Origin: Streptomyces sp. NBC_00249
GTDB taxonomy: Bacteria > Actinomycetota > Actinomycetes > Streptomycetales > Streptomycetaceae
NCBI RefSeq assembly: GCF_026342355.1
Contig: NZ_JAPEMV010000001.1
Coordinates: 1,922,001-1,986,000 of the forward strand
DNA: 64,000 nt
Direction of reading: 5' to 3'
Shown here: in pieces, positions 34,008-43,131 of the stretch
How positions within the stretch are numbered: the stretch's first letter is position 1
Layout: each line of letters starts with the position of its first letter
Made by a program: the position numbers and the translations under genes
Notes under the pieces: generated by a model
Seen by the model: the letters and a program-made list of their open reading frames with translations, nothing else
The model's database searches: none
What the model was told of the DNA's origin: nothing

Positions 34008-35003
34008 ATGTTCCGCGTACCTCCCCGTATCTCCCGGCGCCGCGCCCTCCAGGGTCTGGTCGCGGTGCTTGCGGTGCTCGCGGGGCTGGTGTGGTGGCTG
34101 CGGCCCTTCGGGGAGCCAGAGCTCACGGGTGACCTCACCTTCAGCACGGGGGTCCGTACCGGCGTCTACCACCGCTACGGCCAGCTGCTGGAGGAGGCCC
34201 TCGCGCAGGACATGCCCGGGGTCAAGGTCCGGCTGGAGACCAGTGAGGGATCCCGGCAGAACCTCCAGCGGGTGGCCGCCGGGGAGGCCGACTTCACGGT
34301 GGCGACGGCGGACGCGGTCGCCCAGTACCGGGCCGACGGCAAGCCCGGCGCGGAGCGGCTGCGCGGCTGCGCGCGCCTCTACGACGACTACGTGCAGCTG
34401 GTGGTGCCCGCCGGATCGCCGGTGCAGTCGGCCCGTGACCTGCGCGGCAAGCGGGTCGCCGTCGGCCAGGACGGCTCCGGCGTACGGCTGGTCTCGGAGC
34501 GGCTGCTGACGGCGGCGAAGCTGAATCCCAAGCGGGACATCACCCCGGTCGCGATCGGCATCGACACGATGCCCGCGGAGCTGGAGGCGGGCCGCATCGA
34601 CGCCTTCTTCTGGTCCGGCGGGCTCCCGACGAGCGCGGTGCGCGAGCTGTCGGAGCGTTTCGACATCCGGCTCGTGCAGCTCGGCGACCTGCTGGACCAG
34701 CTCCAGGCGAGCGGGGCCCCGGCCCGCTACTACCGCGCGGCAGTGATGCCGCAGGACGCGTACGCCCGGGCCCGCAACACCTCCGCGGTGGCCACGATCG
34801 CCGTGCCGAACCTCCTCGTCACCCGGGAGGACAGCGGGGCGGAGCTGACGGAGCAGTTCACCCGGACGGTGATCCTCAGCCGGGACCGGATCGGGCACGC
34901 GGTGCACGCCGCGCAGCTGGTGGACCTGCGGACGGCGATCTACACGGATCCGCTGGACCTGCACGAGGGGGCCCGGCGGTACTACCGCTCGGTCAAGCCG
35001 TAG
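34008..35003 (+). CDS. TAXI-family TRAP transporter solute-binding protein
   Basis: A 331-residue protein with an N-terminal Arg-rich stretch and one hydrophobic segment (about 12-32) as membrane anchor or signal. The binding domain reads F-S-T-G-V-R-T-G-V-Y-H-R-Y-G, the hallmark start of TAXI receptors, and continues with D-L-R-G-K-R-V-A-V-G-Q-D-G-S-G. No TRAP membrane subunits are encoded nearby, so it may serve a distant permease or a sensory role. An in-frame GTG at 33972 is an alternative start. Its 3' end overlaps the convergent ROK gene by 11 bp. Confidence 0.85.
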   Translation: MFRVPPRISRRRALQGLVAVLAVLAGLVWWLRPFGEPELTGDLTFSTGVRTGVYHRYGQLLEEALAQDMPGVKVRLETSEGSRQNLQRVAAGEADFTVATADAVAQYRADGKPGAERLRGCARLYDDYVQLVVPAGSPVQSARDLRGKRVAVGQDGSGVRLVSERLLTAAKLNPKRDITPVAIGIDTMPAELEAGRIDAFFWSGGLPTSAVRELSERFDIRLVQLGDLLDQLQASGAPARYYRAAVMPQDAYARARNTSAVATIAVPNLLVTREDSGAELTEQFTRTVILSRDRIGHAVHAAQLVDLRTAIYTDPLDLHEGARRYYRSVKP

Positions 35004-36000
35004 CGGCCGGTCCGGCGGGCAGCAGCATCATCGCGGCAGCGGCCGCGCCGATCAGCCCGGCATGGGTGCCGAGGGTGGCCGGGACCACCTGGAGATCCTT
35101 GACGAAGGACAGGGTGGCGTACGAGGCCAGGTGCCGCCGGATCGGTGCGAAGAGGGTGTCCCCGGAGGCGGCGACCCCGCCCCCGACGACCGCGATGTCG
35201 GTCTCCACGAGGGTGGCGGTGGCCGCGATGGCCGCGGCCAGGGCGCGGCCCGCGCGGTCGAAGGCGGCCAGCGCGACGGGGTCCCCCGCGCGGGCGGAGG
35301 CGGCGACGCCCGCCGCCGTGGGGTCGGGGCCGGTCCAGCCCTGGGCGAGGGCCCAGCGGGCGATGGCGGTGCCCGAGGCGAGGGATTCGACGCAGCCGTG
35401 ACCGCCGCAGGCGCAGGGCTCGCCGTCGAAGGCGACGCTGATGTGGCCGATGTGGCCGGCGTTGCCGGTGGGGCCGGGGTGGAGCTGGTTGTTCAGGATC
35501 AGGCCGCCGCCGACGCCGGTGGAGACCACCATGCACAGGGCGTTCGCGTGGCCCCGGGCTGCGCCCAGCCAGTGTTCGGCCGCTGTCATGGCCACGCCGT
35601 CGCCCGCCAGGACGGTCGGGATCCGGGCCCCGCGGGCGCTCAGCTCCTCGGCGACCCGGGCCTGAACGGGGAACCCGCGCCAGGCGGCGATGTTGACGGG
35701 GCTGACCGTGCCGAGCGAGGTGTCCACGGGCCCGGCGCTGCCGATGCCGCAGCGGACGGCCTGGCCCCACAGCGGGGCCCGCGACAGGTCCGCGACCACC
35801 TCTGCGACCGCCGCCATGACCCCCTCGGCGTCCGTCCCGCGCGGGGTGGGGCGGCGGGTGGCGGCCGTCATGGTGCCGTCGGGGTGGACCAGCGCGCCCG
35901 CGATCTTCGTGCCGCCGATGTCGATCGCCACGGTCGGACCGGTGGCCGCGGCGGCGCCCGTGCGCGGCGCGGGGAAGGCAGCTGAGGTGGGAGTGGTCAC
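34993..36000 (-). CDS. ROK-family sugar kinase
   Basis: A 335-residue ROK protein without a DNA-binding domain, hence a kinase. The ATP-binding D-I-G-G-T-K is at 27-32. The zinc motif C-A-C-G-G-H-G-C-V-E-S is in the middle. It probably phosphorylates glucose, mannose or N-acetylglucosamine. The gene follows the LacI regulator by 27 bp and faces the GH5/GH85 pair, so a GlcNAc or mannose kinase is a reasonable inference. Confidence 0.88.
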   Translation of the reverse strand: MTTPTSAAFPAPRTGAAAATGPTVAIDIGGTKIAGALVHPDGTMTAATRRPTPRGTDAEGVMAAVAEVVADLSRAPLWGQAVRCGIGSAGPVDTSLGTVSPVNIAAWRGFPVQARVAEELSARGARIPTVLAGDGVAMTAAEHWLGAARGHANALCMVVSTGVGGGLILNNQLHPGPTGNAGHIGHISVAFDGEPCACGGHGCVESLASGTAIARWALAQGWTGPDPTAAGVAASARAGDPVALAAFDRAGRALAAAIAATATLVETDIAVVGGGVAASGDTLFAPIRRHLASYATLSFVKDLQVVPATLGTHAGLIGAAAAAMMLLPAGPAATA

Positions 36001-36027
36001 GGTGGGGCTCCTGGAAGGGGTCGGATT

Positions 36028-37062
36028 TCAGTATGCGGCCGGGGGCGGGGCCGTACTCTCGCGGGGTTCCAGCCGGGGCTGCTCGCTCTCGCGGTCGCGG
36101 GGCGGGGCTCCGGCGATCACCGCGAGGAGTTCCTCCGCCGCCAGCCGGCCGAATCCGGCGGTGTCGCGGACCAGGGCGGTGAGCCGGGGGTGGGTGACCC
36201 GGCACAGCGCCGAATCGTCCCAGGCCACGACGGAGAGCCGGCCGGGCACCGGGATGCCGAGCTCGGCCGCGACCGCGCTGCCGGCCACCGCCATCACGTC
36301 GTTGTCGTAGACGAGGGCCGTGGGCGGCTCCGGCTCGGCGAGCACCCGGCGGGTGGCGGCGGCCCCTTCGGCGTCGGAGTAGTCGGTCGGCACGGAGCGC
36401 ACCTGCCCGGCGGGCAGCCCGAGCCGCCCGGCCTCGGCGCGCAGCGAGGCGACGCGGCGGGCGGTGTGGGCGAAGCCGGGCAGCCCGGCGATGTGGGTGA
36501 TCCGGCGGTGCCCGAGCCCGTGGAGGTACGCCAGCACCTCGGCCATGGCCCGCGCGTCGTCGGCCCGGACGGAGGAGACCGCACCGGCCGGGGCCGCGTG
36601 GCCTCCGATCATCACCGCCGGGAGGCCGAGGCGGGCCAGGAGCTCCGGGCGCGGGTCGCTCGTACGGGCGTCCACGACGAGGACGCCGTCCACGCGCCGT
36701 TCGGCCCACCACCTGCGGTACACGGCGCATTCGGCGTCGATGTCCTCCACCACCTGGAACAGGAGCGCGGTCCGGTCCGCCGAGAGCACCTCCTGGATGC
36801 CGGAGACCAGCTGGAGGAAGAAGGATTCGACGCCGAGGGTGTGCGCGGGGCGGGCCAGAACCAGGCCGACCGCGCCGGAGCGTTCCCCGGACAGGGCGCG
36901 GGCCGCGCTGTTGGGCTGCCAGCCGAGCTCCTCGGCGACGCGGCGGATCCGGGCGCGGGTGTCGTCCGAGACCCCCGGCCGGCCGTTGAGCGCGAAGGAG
37001 ACGGCGCTCTCCGACACCCCCGCCCGGCGGGCGATGTCCTTGATGGTGGGTCTGCGGGCCAT
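36028..37062 (-). CDS. LacI-family transcriptional regulator
   Basis: A 344-residue regulator. The HTH T-I-K-D-I-A-R-R-A-G-V-S-E-S-A-V-S-F-A-L-N-G-R-P is at about 5-28, with the hinge helix near 50-60 and a periplasmic-binding-like sensor domain. ATG 37062 is chosen over a farther upstream ATG because M-A-R-R-P-T-I-K-D is the canonical start. It is divergent from the glycosidase pair and probably represses both directions through the palindrome at 37134-37153. The inducer is likely a glycan fragment. Confidence 0.9.
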   Translation of the reverse strand: MARRPTIKDIARRAGVSESAVSFALNGRPGVSDDTRARIRRVAEELGWQPNSAARALSGERSGAVGLVLARPAHTLGVESFFLQLVSGIQEVLSADRTALLFQVVEDIDAECAVYRRWWAERRVDGVLVVDARTSDPRPELLARLGLPAVMIGGHAAPAGAVSSVRADDARAMAEVLAYLHGLGHRRITHIAGLPGFAHTARRVASLRAEAGRLGLPAGQVRSVPTDYSDAEGAAATRRVLAEPEPPTALVYDNDVMAVAGSAVAAELGIPVPGRLSVVAWDDSALCRVTHPRLTALVRDTAGFGRLAAEELLAVIAGAPPRDRESEQPRLEPRESTAPPPAAY

Positions 37063-37133
37063 GCCTGCCTCATCCCTCGGTGACGCCCGGGATTTCACTG
37101 TCCTATTCCGTTCGGTCAGCTCCGGGACAAGGA

Positions 37134-37153
37134 GAACTAAACCGCATTAGTTC
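37134..37153. promoter_or_regulatory. Candidate LacI-family operator
   Basis: GAACTAAACCGCATTAGTTC has perfect 7-bp arms around ACCGCA. It is the clearest palindrome in the 221-bp region between the LacI gene and the glycosidase genes. Confidence 0.62.
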
Positions 37154-37213
37154 GAGCAGCGGGAGTGGCTTGAAGCCCTGCGTCCAGCGGACTGAAGCGC
37201 ATAAGTGGCCCTG

Positions 37214-37243
37214 TTGACTTACCGGTCCGGCGGACGGCAGGTT
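37214..37243 (+). promoter_or_regulatory. Possible promoter of the GH5-GH85 operon
   Basis: TTGACT (37214-37219) and CAGGTT (37238-37243) are separated by 18 bp. The -35 is near consensus, and the -10 resembles the TAGGTT seen at many Streptomyces promoters. Confidence 0.45.
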
Positions 37244-37283
37244 ATGGGCGTCCGGTGAATTCCCCCGAACTCCGGGACCTTTC

Positions 37284-38543
37284 ATGCGCCAGACCCCCCG
37301 CACCCTCCGCTTCGGCGTGAACTACACCCCGACGCGGGGCTGGTTCCACCACTGGCTGGACTTCGACCTCGACGAGGTCAGGGCCGACCTCGACTCGGTC
37401 GCCGCGCTGGGCCTGGACCACGTACGGGTGTTCCCGCTGTGGCCGGTCTTCCAGCCGAACCGGACCCTGATCCGGCCGCGCGCCGTCGAGCAGCTCGTCG
37501 CGCTCGCCGACGCGGCCGCCGAGCGCGGGCTCGACGTGGCCGTGGACGGGCTCCAGGGCCACCTGTCGAGCTTCGACTTCCTCCCCTCCTGGACCGCGAC
37601 CTGGCACCGGCGCGGCATCTTCGACGACGCGGACGTGGTCGCCGCGCAGGCGGAGTACCTGCGCACCCTCGCCGCCGCGCTCGCCGACCGGCCCGCCTTC
37701 CTGGGCATGACCGTCGGCAACGAGATCAACCAGTTCTCCGGCCCCCCGCACCCCGACCCCGACCGGATCACCCCGGGGGCGGCGGCCCGCTGGCTGGAGC
37801 GGATGCTCGCCGCCTGCGAGGAGGGCGCGCCGGGGCGGTTCCACCTGCACGCCGAGTACGACGCCGCCTGGTACCAGGACGGCCACCCCTTCACGCCCGC
37901 GCAGGCGGCCCGGCTGGGCGCGGCCACCGCCGTGCACTCGTGGGTGTTCAACGGCACGGCGCAGCGCCACGGCCGCACCGGGACGGCGACCGAGCACCAC
38001 GCCGCGTACCTGATCGAGCTGTCCAAGGCCTGGGCCCGGGACCCGCGCCGCCCGGTCTGGCTCCAGGAGGTCGGGGCGCCGGCGCCGCTGATCGGGCCCG
38101 AGCACGCGGCGGAGTTCACCGGGGCCACCGTGGCGAACGCCCTGGACTGCCCGGACCTGTGGGGGGTGACCTGGTGGTGCTCGCACGACGTGTCCCGCGA
38201 GCTCGCGGACTTCCCCGAGCTGGAGTACGGGCTCGGCCTGCTGACCAACGACCGCCGCGTCAAGCCCGCCGGCGCCGCCCTGGCCCGGATCGCGGCCGCC
38301 TGGCGGGGCCGGGAGCACCGGCCGGCCGTACGGTCCACCGCGCTGGCCGTGGACGTCGGCGGGGCGGAGCACGCCCCGGGGCGGTCGGCGTGCGCCCCCG
38401 GCGGTGCGTTCTTCGAGGCCTGGGCCGCGCTGACGGCCCGGGGGGTGCGCCCGGCGGTGGTCCTGGAGGAGCTGGCCGGGGACCGGGCCCACCTGTCCGC
38501 GCGGGGCATCACCGAGGTGCTGCGCGTGCACGACGTCATCTGA
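37284..38543 (+). CDS. GH5-type glycoside hydrolase, probable core beta-mannosidase (GH5_18-like)
   Basis: A 419-residue clan GH-A barrel without a signal peptide, so cytoplasmic. The acid/base Glu147 is in T-V-G-N-E-I-N-Q-F and the nucleophile Glu262 in V-W-L-Q-E-V-G-A-P. The N-terminus F-G-V-N-Y-T-P-T-R-G-W-F-H-H-W-L-D resembles GH5 subfamily 18 as I remember it. Characterised bifidobacterial members of that subfamily cleave Man-beta-1,4-GlcNAc, the N-glycan core disaccharide. The secreted GH85 endoglycosidase 31 bp downstream, the ROK kinase and the LacI regulator support this role. The subfamily assignment is from memory. Confidence 0.78.
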   Translation: MRQTPRTLRFGVNYTPTRGWFHHWLDFDLDEVRADLDSVAALGLDHVRVFPLWPVFQPNRTLIRPRAVEQLVALADAAAERGLDVAVDGLQGHLSSFDFLPSWTATWHRRGIFDDADVVAAQAEYLRTLAAALADRPAFLGMTVGNEINQFSGPPHPDPDRITPGAAARWLERMLAACEEGAPGRFHLHAEYDAAWYQDGHPFTPAQAARLGAATAVHSWVFNGTAQRHGRTGTATEHHAAYLIELSKAWARDPRRPVWLQEVGAPAPLIGPEHAAEFTGATVANALDCPDLWGVTWWCSHDVSRELADFPELEYGLGLLTNDRRVKPAGAALARIAAAWRGREHRPAVRSTALAVDVGGAEHAPGRSACAPGGAFFEAWAALTARGVRPAVVLEELAGDRAHLSARGITEVLRVHDVI

Positions 38544-38574
38544 CCGCCCGTCCCCCTTCGCGAGGAGCCCGCGC

Positions 38575-40689
38575 ATGCCCGAGACGACGCCCGACGAAGG
38601 CACCGGATCACCCCGTACGTCCTTACCCGGGCCGCCCCGGCGCGCGGTGCTGGCCGCAGCGGCCGCCGGAGCCGCGGCTCTCCTCGGGTCCACGGGGGCG
38701 GCCGCGGCGGCCGATTCCCCGCCGGGCCTGGCCCCGTACGCCTCCTACTGGTTCCCGGACTCCCTCCCGCAGGGGGAGCCGGGCCCGGGGATCGTGTGGC
38801 GCTCCCTCAAGGAGTGGTCCCCGGAGTCGGATCCGGACCTGGCCCACAACACCGCGAGCGTGCCGCTGGCGCCGCGTTTCACGCCGGTGCCGGCGAACCG
38901 GGGCGCCCGCGCGGGCCAGGCCCGGATCTCCTCGCTGGTCTCCTTCGGGCCCACCGCCCGCAATCCCGCGCAGGGTTCGGCGACCGCCGACTTCTACGCG
39001 CTCACGCACTGGGCGTACCTCGACGAGCTGGTGTTCTGGGGCGGCTCGGCGGGTGAGGGCCTCGTCCTCGCCCCGAACGCGCCCGTGGTCGACGCCGCGC
39101 ACCGCAACGGCGTGCGCGTGCTGGGCAACGTCTTCCTGCCGCCCGTCGCCTACGGGGGTGACCTGCGCTGGACCCGGGACCTGGTGCAGCGGGACGCCCT
39201 CGGCCGCTTCCCGGTCGCGCAGCAGCTGGTCCGGGTGGCGCGGACGTACGGCTTCGACGGCTGGTTCGTCAACGCCGAGACCGACGGCGGCGACAGCGCG
39301 CTCGCGACCCGGATGCGGCAGTTCCTGCGGGCCCTGCGGACGGCCGGCGAGGCGCACGGGCTGCGCGTCACCTGGTACGACGCCATGAACAGCACCGGCC
39401 GGGTGGGCTGGCAGGGGGAACTCAACGCACTGAACCAGGAGTTCTTCGAGGACCGGGCCGGGAAGGTCGCGGACAGCATGTTCGTGGACTTCCGCTGGAC
39501 CCCGGAGCGGCTGGCCGCCTCGGGGGCGCGCGCCGAGGCGCTGGGGCGCTCCCGGCACGAGCTGTGGGCAGCGGTGGACGTGGAGTCCCGCGGCTGGGAC
39601 TCCACGGTCAGCTGGGACGCGATCCTGCCCCGTGACCGGGAGCACGTCGTCAGCCTCGGCCTCTACCGGCCGGAGTGGACCAGGAACCACCTCGCCGACC
39701 GCTCCCCCGGCGCCTTCCACCGCGCCGACGACCGCTTCTGGACGGGCGATTCCCTCGACCCGGCCAGACCCGCACCCGACACCGGCGACACCGGCTGGCG
39801 GGCCCCCGCCACCGCCGTGGCCGACCGCTCCACGGTCACCGGCCCGCCCTTCGCCTGCTCCTTCAACACCGGGCACGGACTGCGCTGGTACGAGGGCGGT
39901 GAGGTCACCTCCGACACGCCCTGGAACCACCTCGGCCTCCAGGACCGCCTCCCCGGCCGCCGCTGGGTCGTGGACAGCGCCGGGCCGCGCCCGGAGGTGG
40001 TCCTGGACTTCGCGGACGCCTGGCGCGGCGGCTCCAGCCTGCTGCTGACCGGAGCCCTGACCGCGCCCGCCGCCGTCGGGCTGCACGCGACGCGGCTGGA
40101 GCTGACCCGCACGACGGTCGCCGAGCTGGTCCACCGGACGGACGCGGGCGGCGCCCCGGTCTCGGTGGAGTTCGGGGTGGCGACGCGCGAGGCAGCCGCC
40201 CCGGGCGCGCCGCTCCCCTACACCTGGCTGCCCGCGGGGACCCGGGGCGGCGGCCCGGGCTGGCGGACCTCCCGGATCCCCCTCACGGCACTGGCCGGGA
40301 GGACCGCGTACGCCCTCGCCGTACGGATCACGGCGCGCGGGAAGACCCCGGTGTCCTGGCGGCTCGGGGCCCTGTCGGTACGCGACACCGCCGCCGGCCG
40401 GCACCCGGCCCCGCCCTCCCACCTGCGGGTGGATACCTCGGCCCGGCGGGGCGGGAGCGCCGAGGTGCGCCTGTCGTGGCACCGGGCGGCCGGGCCGGTC
40501 CGGCACTACGAGCTGCACCGCCGCCTCCCCGACGGCGCCCGCCGCTTCCTGGGCGGCACCTGCGGCACGGCGCTCCACCTGCCCTCCGTCACCCGCGCCG
40601 CCGGGGAACGCGCGGCCGTCTTCGAGCTGCGGGCGGTGGACGAGGCGTACGCCGCTTCCGCACCGGCCCGCACCGAGCTGCCCTGGTAG
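38575..40689 (+). CDS. Secreted endo-beta-N-acetylglucosaminidase (GH85)
   Basis: A 704-residue protein with a twin-arginine signal (P-P-R-R-A-V-L then an Ala-rich core, residues 20-47). The GH85 barrel spans about 50-380, including T-H-W-A-Y-L-D and G-F-D-G-W-F-V-N-A-E. The N233-x-E235 pair matches the substrate-assisted catalytic Asn/Glu of the family. C-terminal beta-sandwich modules (about 440-590) and a fibronectin-like domain (about 610-700) follow. It should release N-glycans by cutting between the two core GlcNAc residues. Likely cotranscribed with the upstream GH5 gene. Confidence 0.88.
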   Translation: MPETTPDEGTGSPRTSLPGPPRRAVLAAAAAGAAALLGSTGAAAAADSPPGLAPYASYWFPDSLPQGEPGPGIVWRSLKEWSPESDPDLAHNTASVPLAPRFTPVPANRGARAGQARISSLVSFGPTARNPAQGSATADFYALTHWAYLDELVFWGGSAGEGLVLAPNAPVVDAAHRNGVRVLGNVFLPPVAYGGDLRWTRDLVQRDALGRFPVAQQLVRVARTYGFDGWFVNAETDGGDSALATRMRQFLRALRTAGEAHGLRVTWYDAMNSTGRVGWQGELNALNQEFFEDRAGKVADSMFVDFRWTPERLAASGARAEALGRSRHELWAAVDVESRGWDSTVSWDAILPRDREHVVSLGLYRPEWTRNHLADRSPGAFHRADDRFWTGDSLDPARPAPDTGDTGWRAPATAVADRSTVTGPPFACSFNTGHGLRWYEGGEVTSDTPWNHLGLQDRLPGRRWVVDSAGPRPEVVLDFADAWRGGSSLLLTGALTAPAAVGLHATRLELTRTTVAELVHRTDAGGAPVSVEFGVATREAAAPGAPLPYTWLPAGTRGGGPGWRTSRIPLTALAGRTAYALAVRITARGKTPVSWRLGALSVRDTAAGRHPAPPSHLRVDTSARRGGSAEVRLSWHRAAGPVRHYELHRRLPDGARRFLGGTCGTALHLPSVTRAAGERAAVFELRAVDEAYAASAPARTELPW

Positions 40690-40705
40690 GGCGCGGGGAC
40701 CCGGT

Positions 40706-42118
40706 CTACGGCGTGTGCGGGTCGGTGCGCGGGACGGCCACCGTCACGCGCAGCCCGTGCGGCGGGTTCGCCTCGTAGGACAGGGAGCCGCCGCCCGCGG
40801 TGAGCAGGGCGCGGGAGATGGACAGGCCGAGCCCGGAGCCCTTGATGTTCTGGTGGCGTCCGCTGCGCCAGAAACGGTCGCCGACGCGCAGGAGTTCCTC
40901 GTCGGTCAGGCCGGGGCCCCGGTCGGCGATGACGACGAGCGCGCTGCGCCCGGCCGCCGACACCGAGACCTCGACCTCCTCACCCGCAGGGGTGAACTTC
41001 AGGGCGTTGTCGATGACGGCGTCCAGGGCGCTGGACAGGGCGATGGGGTCCGCCCAGCCGGTGACGGCGGCCCGGCCCGTCCCGGTGAGCCGTACGCCCT
41101 TCTCCTCGGCGTACGGCCGCCAGGCGGCCACCCGCTCGGCGGCCAGCGCTCCGATGTCGGTGAGGCTGATCTCGGCGGAGGCGTGCTCGGCCAGCGCCAG
41201 GTCCAGCAGGTCGTCGAGGACCTGGGCGAGGCGTTTGCCCTCGGTGCGCACGGAGGCGATCTCCTCGTTGCCCTCGGGGAGTTCGAGGGCGAGGAGCTCG
41301 ATGCGCAGGAGCAGCGCGGCGAGCGGGTTGCGCAGCTGGTGGGAGGCGTCCGCGACGAACGCCCGCTGCTGCTCCAGTACCTCTTCGACGTTGTCGGCCA
41401 TCTCGTTGAACGAGCGGGCCAGGCGTTGGAGTTCCGGGGGCCCGCCGCCGGCCGCGACGCGGGAGTTCATCCGTCCGGTGGCGATGCCGTGGGCGGCGGC
41501 GTCGAGGGTCTGTACGGGCTTGAGCACCCAGCTCGTGAGGCGCAGGGCGGCGCCGAAGGCGGCCAGCATGGCGGCGGCCAGCCCGGCGGCGATGACCGCC
41601 CAGCCGCGCAGGATCCTGGAGCGCATCTGCTCGGTGGGCGATTCGGTCGCGACGACGGCGACGACGTCGCCGTCGAGGACGACCGGGGAGACGACGAGGA
41701 GCTTGCCGTTGGTCTGCCAGGGCCACACCTGGCCGGGGTCGTGGCTGCGGCGGCCGGCGAGGGCCTCCTCGAAGGCCTTGCGGGCCTCGGTCGACTCCGG
41801 GAGTTCCCACCAGCCGGGGGCCCGGGCCATGGCGTTGTCGTCGCGGTAGAAGACGCCGACGCGGATCCCGTACAGGCCCTGGTAGCGGGCGAGTTCGAGC
41901 TGGAGGGTCGAGCGGCGTTCGTCGGCGCCGGTGGAGCCGGAGCCCTCGGCGTCGATGACGAACTGGGCGAGGGCGGCGAAGCGGGCGCTGTCGTCGATCC
42001 GGTCGACCACGACCCGCTGCTGCTGGGCGGCGGCGAGGCTGGCGGCGAGCGGGAAGCCGAGCGCGAGGAGGACCCCCGCCATCAGGACGACGAGGAGGGG
42101 GAGCAGGCGGGCGCGCAC
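40706..42118 (-). CDS. gluK: Sensor histidine kinase, GluK-like
   Basis: A 470-residue membrane kinase. Two transmembrane helices (about 5-30 and 172-195) flank an extracytoplasmic domain, followed by HAMP, HisKA with phospho-accepting His260 (A-S-H-Q-L-R-N-P), and an HATPase domain (N-A-L-K-F, D-R-G-P-G-L, G-L-G-L-S). The GTG start is 12 bp after the response regulator gene. Position next to gluABCD matches the GluR-GluK system reported in S. coelicolor to respond to external glutamate. Confidence 0.88.
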   Translation of the reverse strand: MRARLLPLLVVLMAGVLLALGFPLAASLAAAQQQRVVVDRIDDSARFAALAQFVIDAEGSGSTGADERRSTLQLELARYQGLYGIRVGVFYRDDNAMARAPGWWELPESTEARKAFEEALAGRRSHDPGQVWPWQTNGKLLVVSPVVLDGDVVAVVATESPTEQMRSRILRGWAVIAAGLAAAMLAAFGAALRLTSWVLKPVQTLDAAAHGIATGRMNSRVAAGGGPPELQRLARSFNEMADNVEEVLEQQRAFVADASHQLRNPLAALLLRIELLALELPEGNEEIASVRTEGKRLAQVLDDLLDLALAEHASAEISLTDIGALAAERVAAWRPYAEEKGVRLTGTGRAAVTGWADPIALSSALDAVIDNALKFTPAGEEVEVSVSAAGRSALVVIADRGPGLTDEELLRVGDRFWRSGRHQNIKGSGLGLSISRALLTAGGGSLSYEANPPHGLRVTVAVPRTDPHTP

Positions 42119-42130
42119 GGCGGGTGCCCG

Positions 42131-42847
42131 CTAGGGCGCGGCCGGGGTGACGAGCCGGTAGCCCACCCCGCGGACGGTCTCGATGAGGGCGGGCATGCCC
42201 AGCTTGGACCGCAGCGAGGCCACGTGGACCTCCAGGGTGCGGCCGGTGCCTTCCCAGCTGGTGCGCCACACCTCGCTGATGATCTGCTCGCGGCGGAAGA
42301 CGACGCCGGGGCGCTGCGCGAGCAGGGCCAGCAGGTCGAACTCCTTGCGGGTGAGCGGGACGTCGGCGCCGTTCACGCTGACGCGGCGGGTGGGCAGTTC
42401 GATGCTGACGGGGCCGAGCCGGACCAGGGCCGGGGATCCGGTGCCGGTGGCGGCGGCTTCCTCGGAGGCTCCGGTGCGCCGGGCCACTGCGTGGATGCGG
42501 GCGAGGAGTTCGCCGGTGTCGTAGGGCTTGACCACGTAGTCGTCGGCGCCCATGTTCAGGCCGTGGATGCGCGAGCGGACGTCGGCGCGCGCCGTCACCA
42601 TGATGACGGGCGTGGCGGTGCGCTTGCGGATCTTGCCGCAGACCTCGTAGCCGTCCTGGTCGGGCAGGCCGAGATCGAGGAGGATCACCCCGTAGGGAGA
42701 GGCGTTGGCCGGTGCGCCGGCCGTCAGCAGCGCCTGGAGGGCCTCCTCGCCGTTGCGGGCGTGGGTGACCCGGAATCCGTGCCGGGCGAGGATCGCGGAC
42801 AGCGCGGCGGCGACGTGGTCATCGTCCTCGACGAGCAGCAGCCTCAC
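42131..42847 (-). CDS. gluR: OmpR/PhoB-family response regulator, GluR-like
   Basis: A 238-residue regulator. The receiver has phospho-acceptor Asp58 (I-L-L-D-L-G-L-P-D) and Lys in V-V-K-P-Y. The C-terminal winged helix includes L-T-R-K-E-F-D-L-L and V-R-G-V-G-Y-R. GTG 42847 has AAGGGGGA upstream. It is divergent from gluA, whose operon it probably controls. Confidence 0.9.
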   Translation of the reverse strand: MRLLLVEDDDHVAAALSAILARHGFRVTHARNGEEALQALLTAGAPANASPYGVILLDLGLPDQDGYEVCGKIRKRTATPVIMVTARADVRSRIHGLNMGADDYVVKPYDTGELLARIHAVARRTGASEEAAATGTGSPALVRLGPVSIELPTRRVSVNGADVPLTRKEFDLLALLAQRPGVVFRREQIISEVWRTSWEGTGRTLEVHVASLRSKLGMPALIETVRGVGYRLVTPAAP

Positions 42848-42965
42848 GGCGTCCCCCTTTCCTGTTCGCGGCGTCCGGTACGGAAGCATGACCCACCACG
42901 GGTCACCATGCATCCACGCCCATGGAGAGTGCCACGTCAAGGGGGTTCCGGCCCGGCGAGTCTTC

Positions 42966-43047
42966 CGTTATGCACCCGGTACGCGTACATCGTGCACCAG
43001 CGGACAGCGGGTACGGAGCGTATCCGGGCGAGGCCGGATCGTTATGC
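42966..43047. promoter_or_regulatory. Repeated CGTTATGC motif in the gluR-gluA intergenic region
   Basis: The octamer CGTTATGC occurs at 42966-42973 and again at 43040-43047 in the 284-bp divergent region. These could be GluR binding half-sites, but only two copies are seen and no tandem pair is obvious. A weak -10 (TACTGT, 43092-43097) for gluA follows. Confidence 0.3.
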
Positions 43048-43131
43048 TCAATTCTCCCTCAGATGTGATGACGGTGTGCGCGCCTCGTCACTACTGTCCT
43101 CCCAACCGACGGAGGACGGAGCAAGAAGCCG

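Noticed and set aside
36028..40689. The GH5-GH85 region as a natural-product cluster
   Set aside because: No biosynthetic core enzymes are present; the content fits glycan breakdown with its own regulator.
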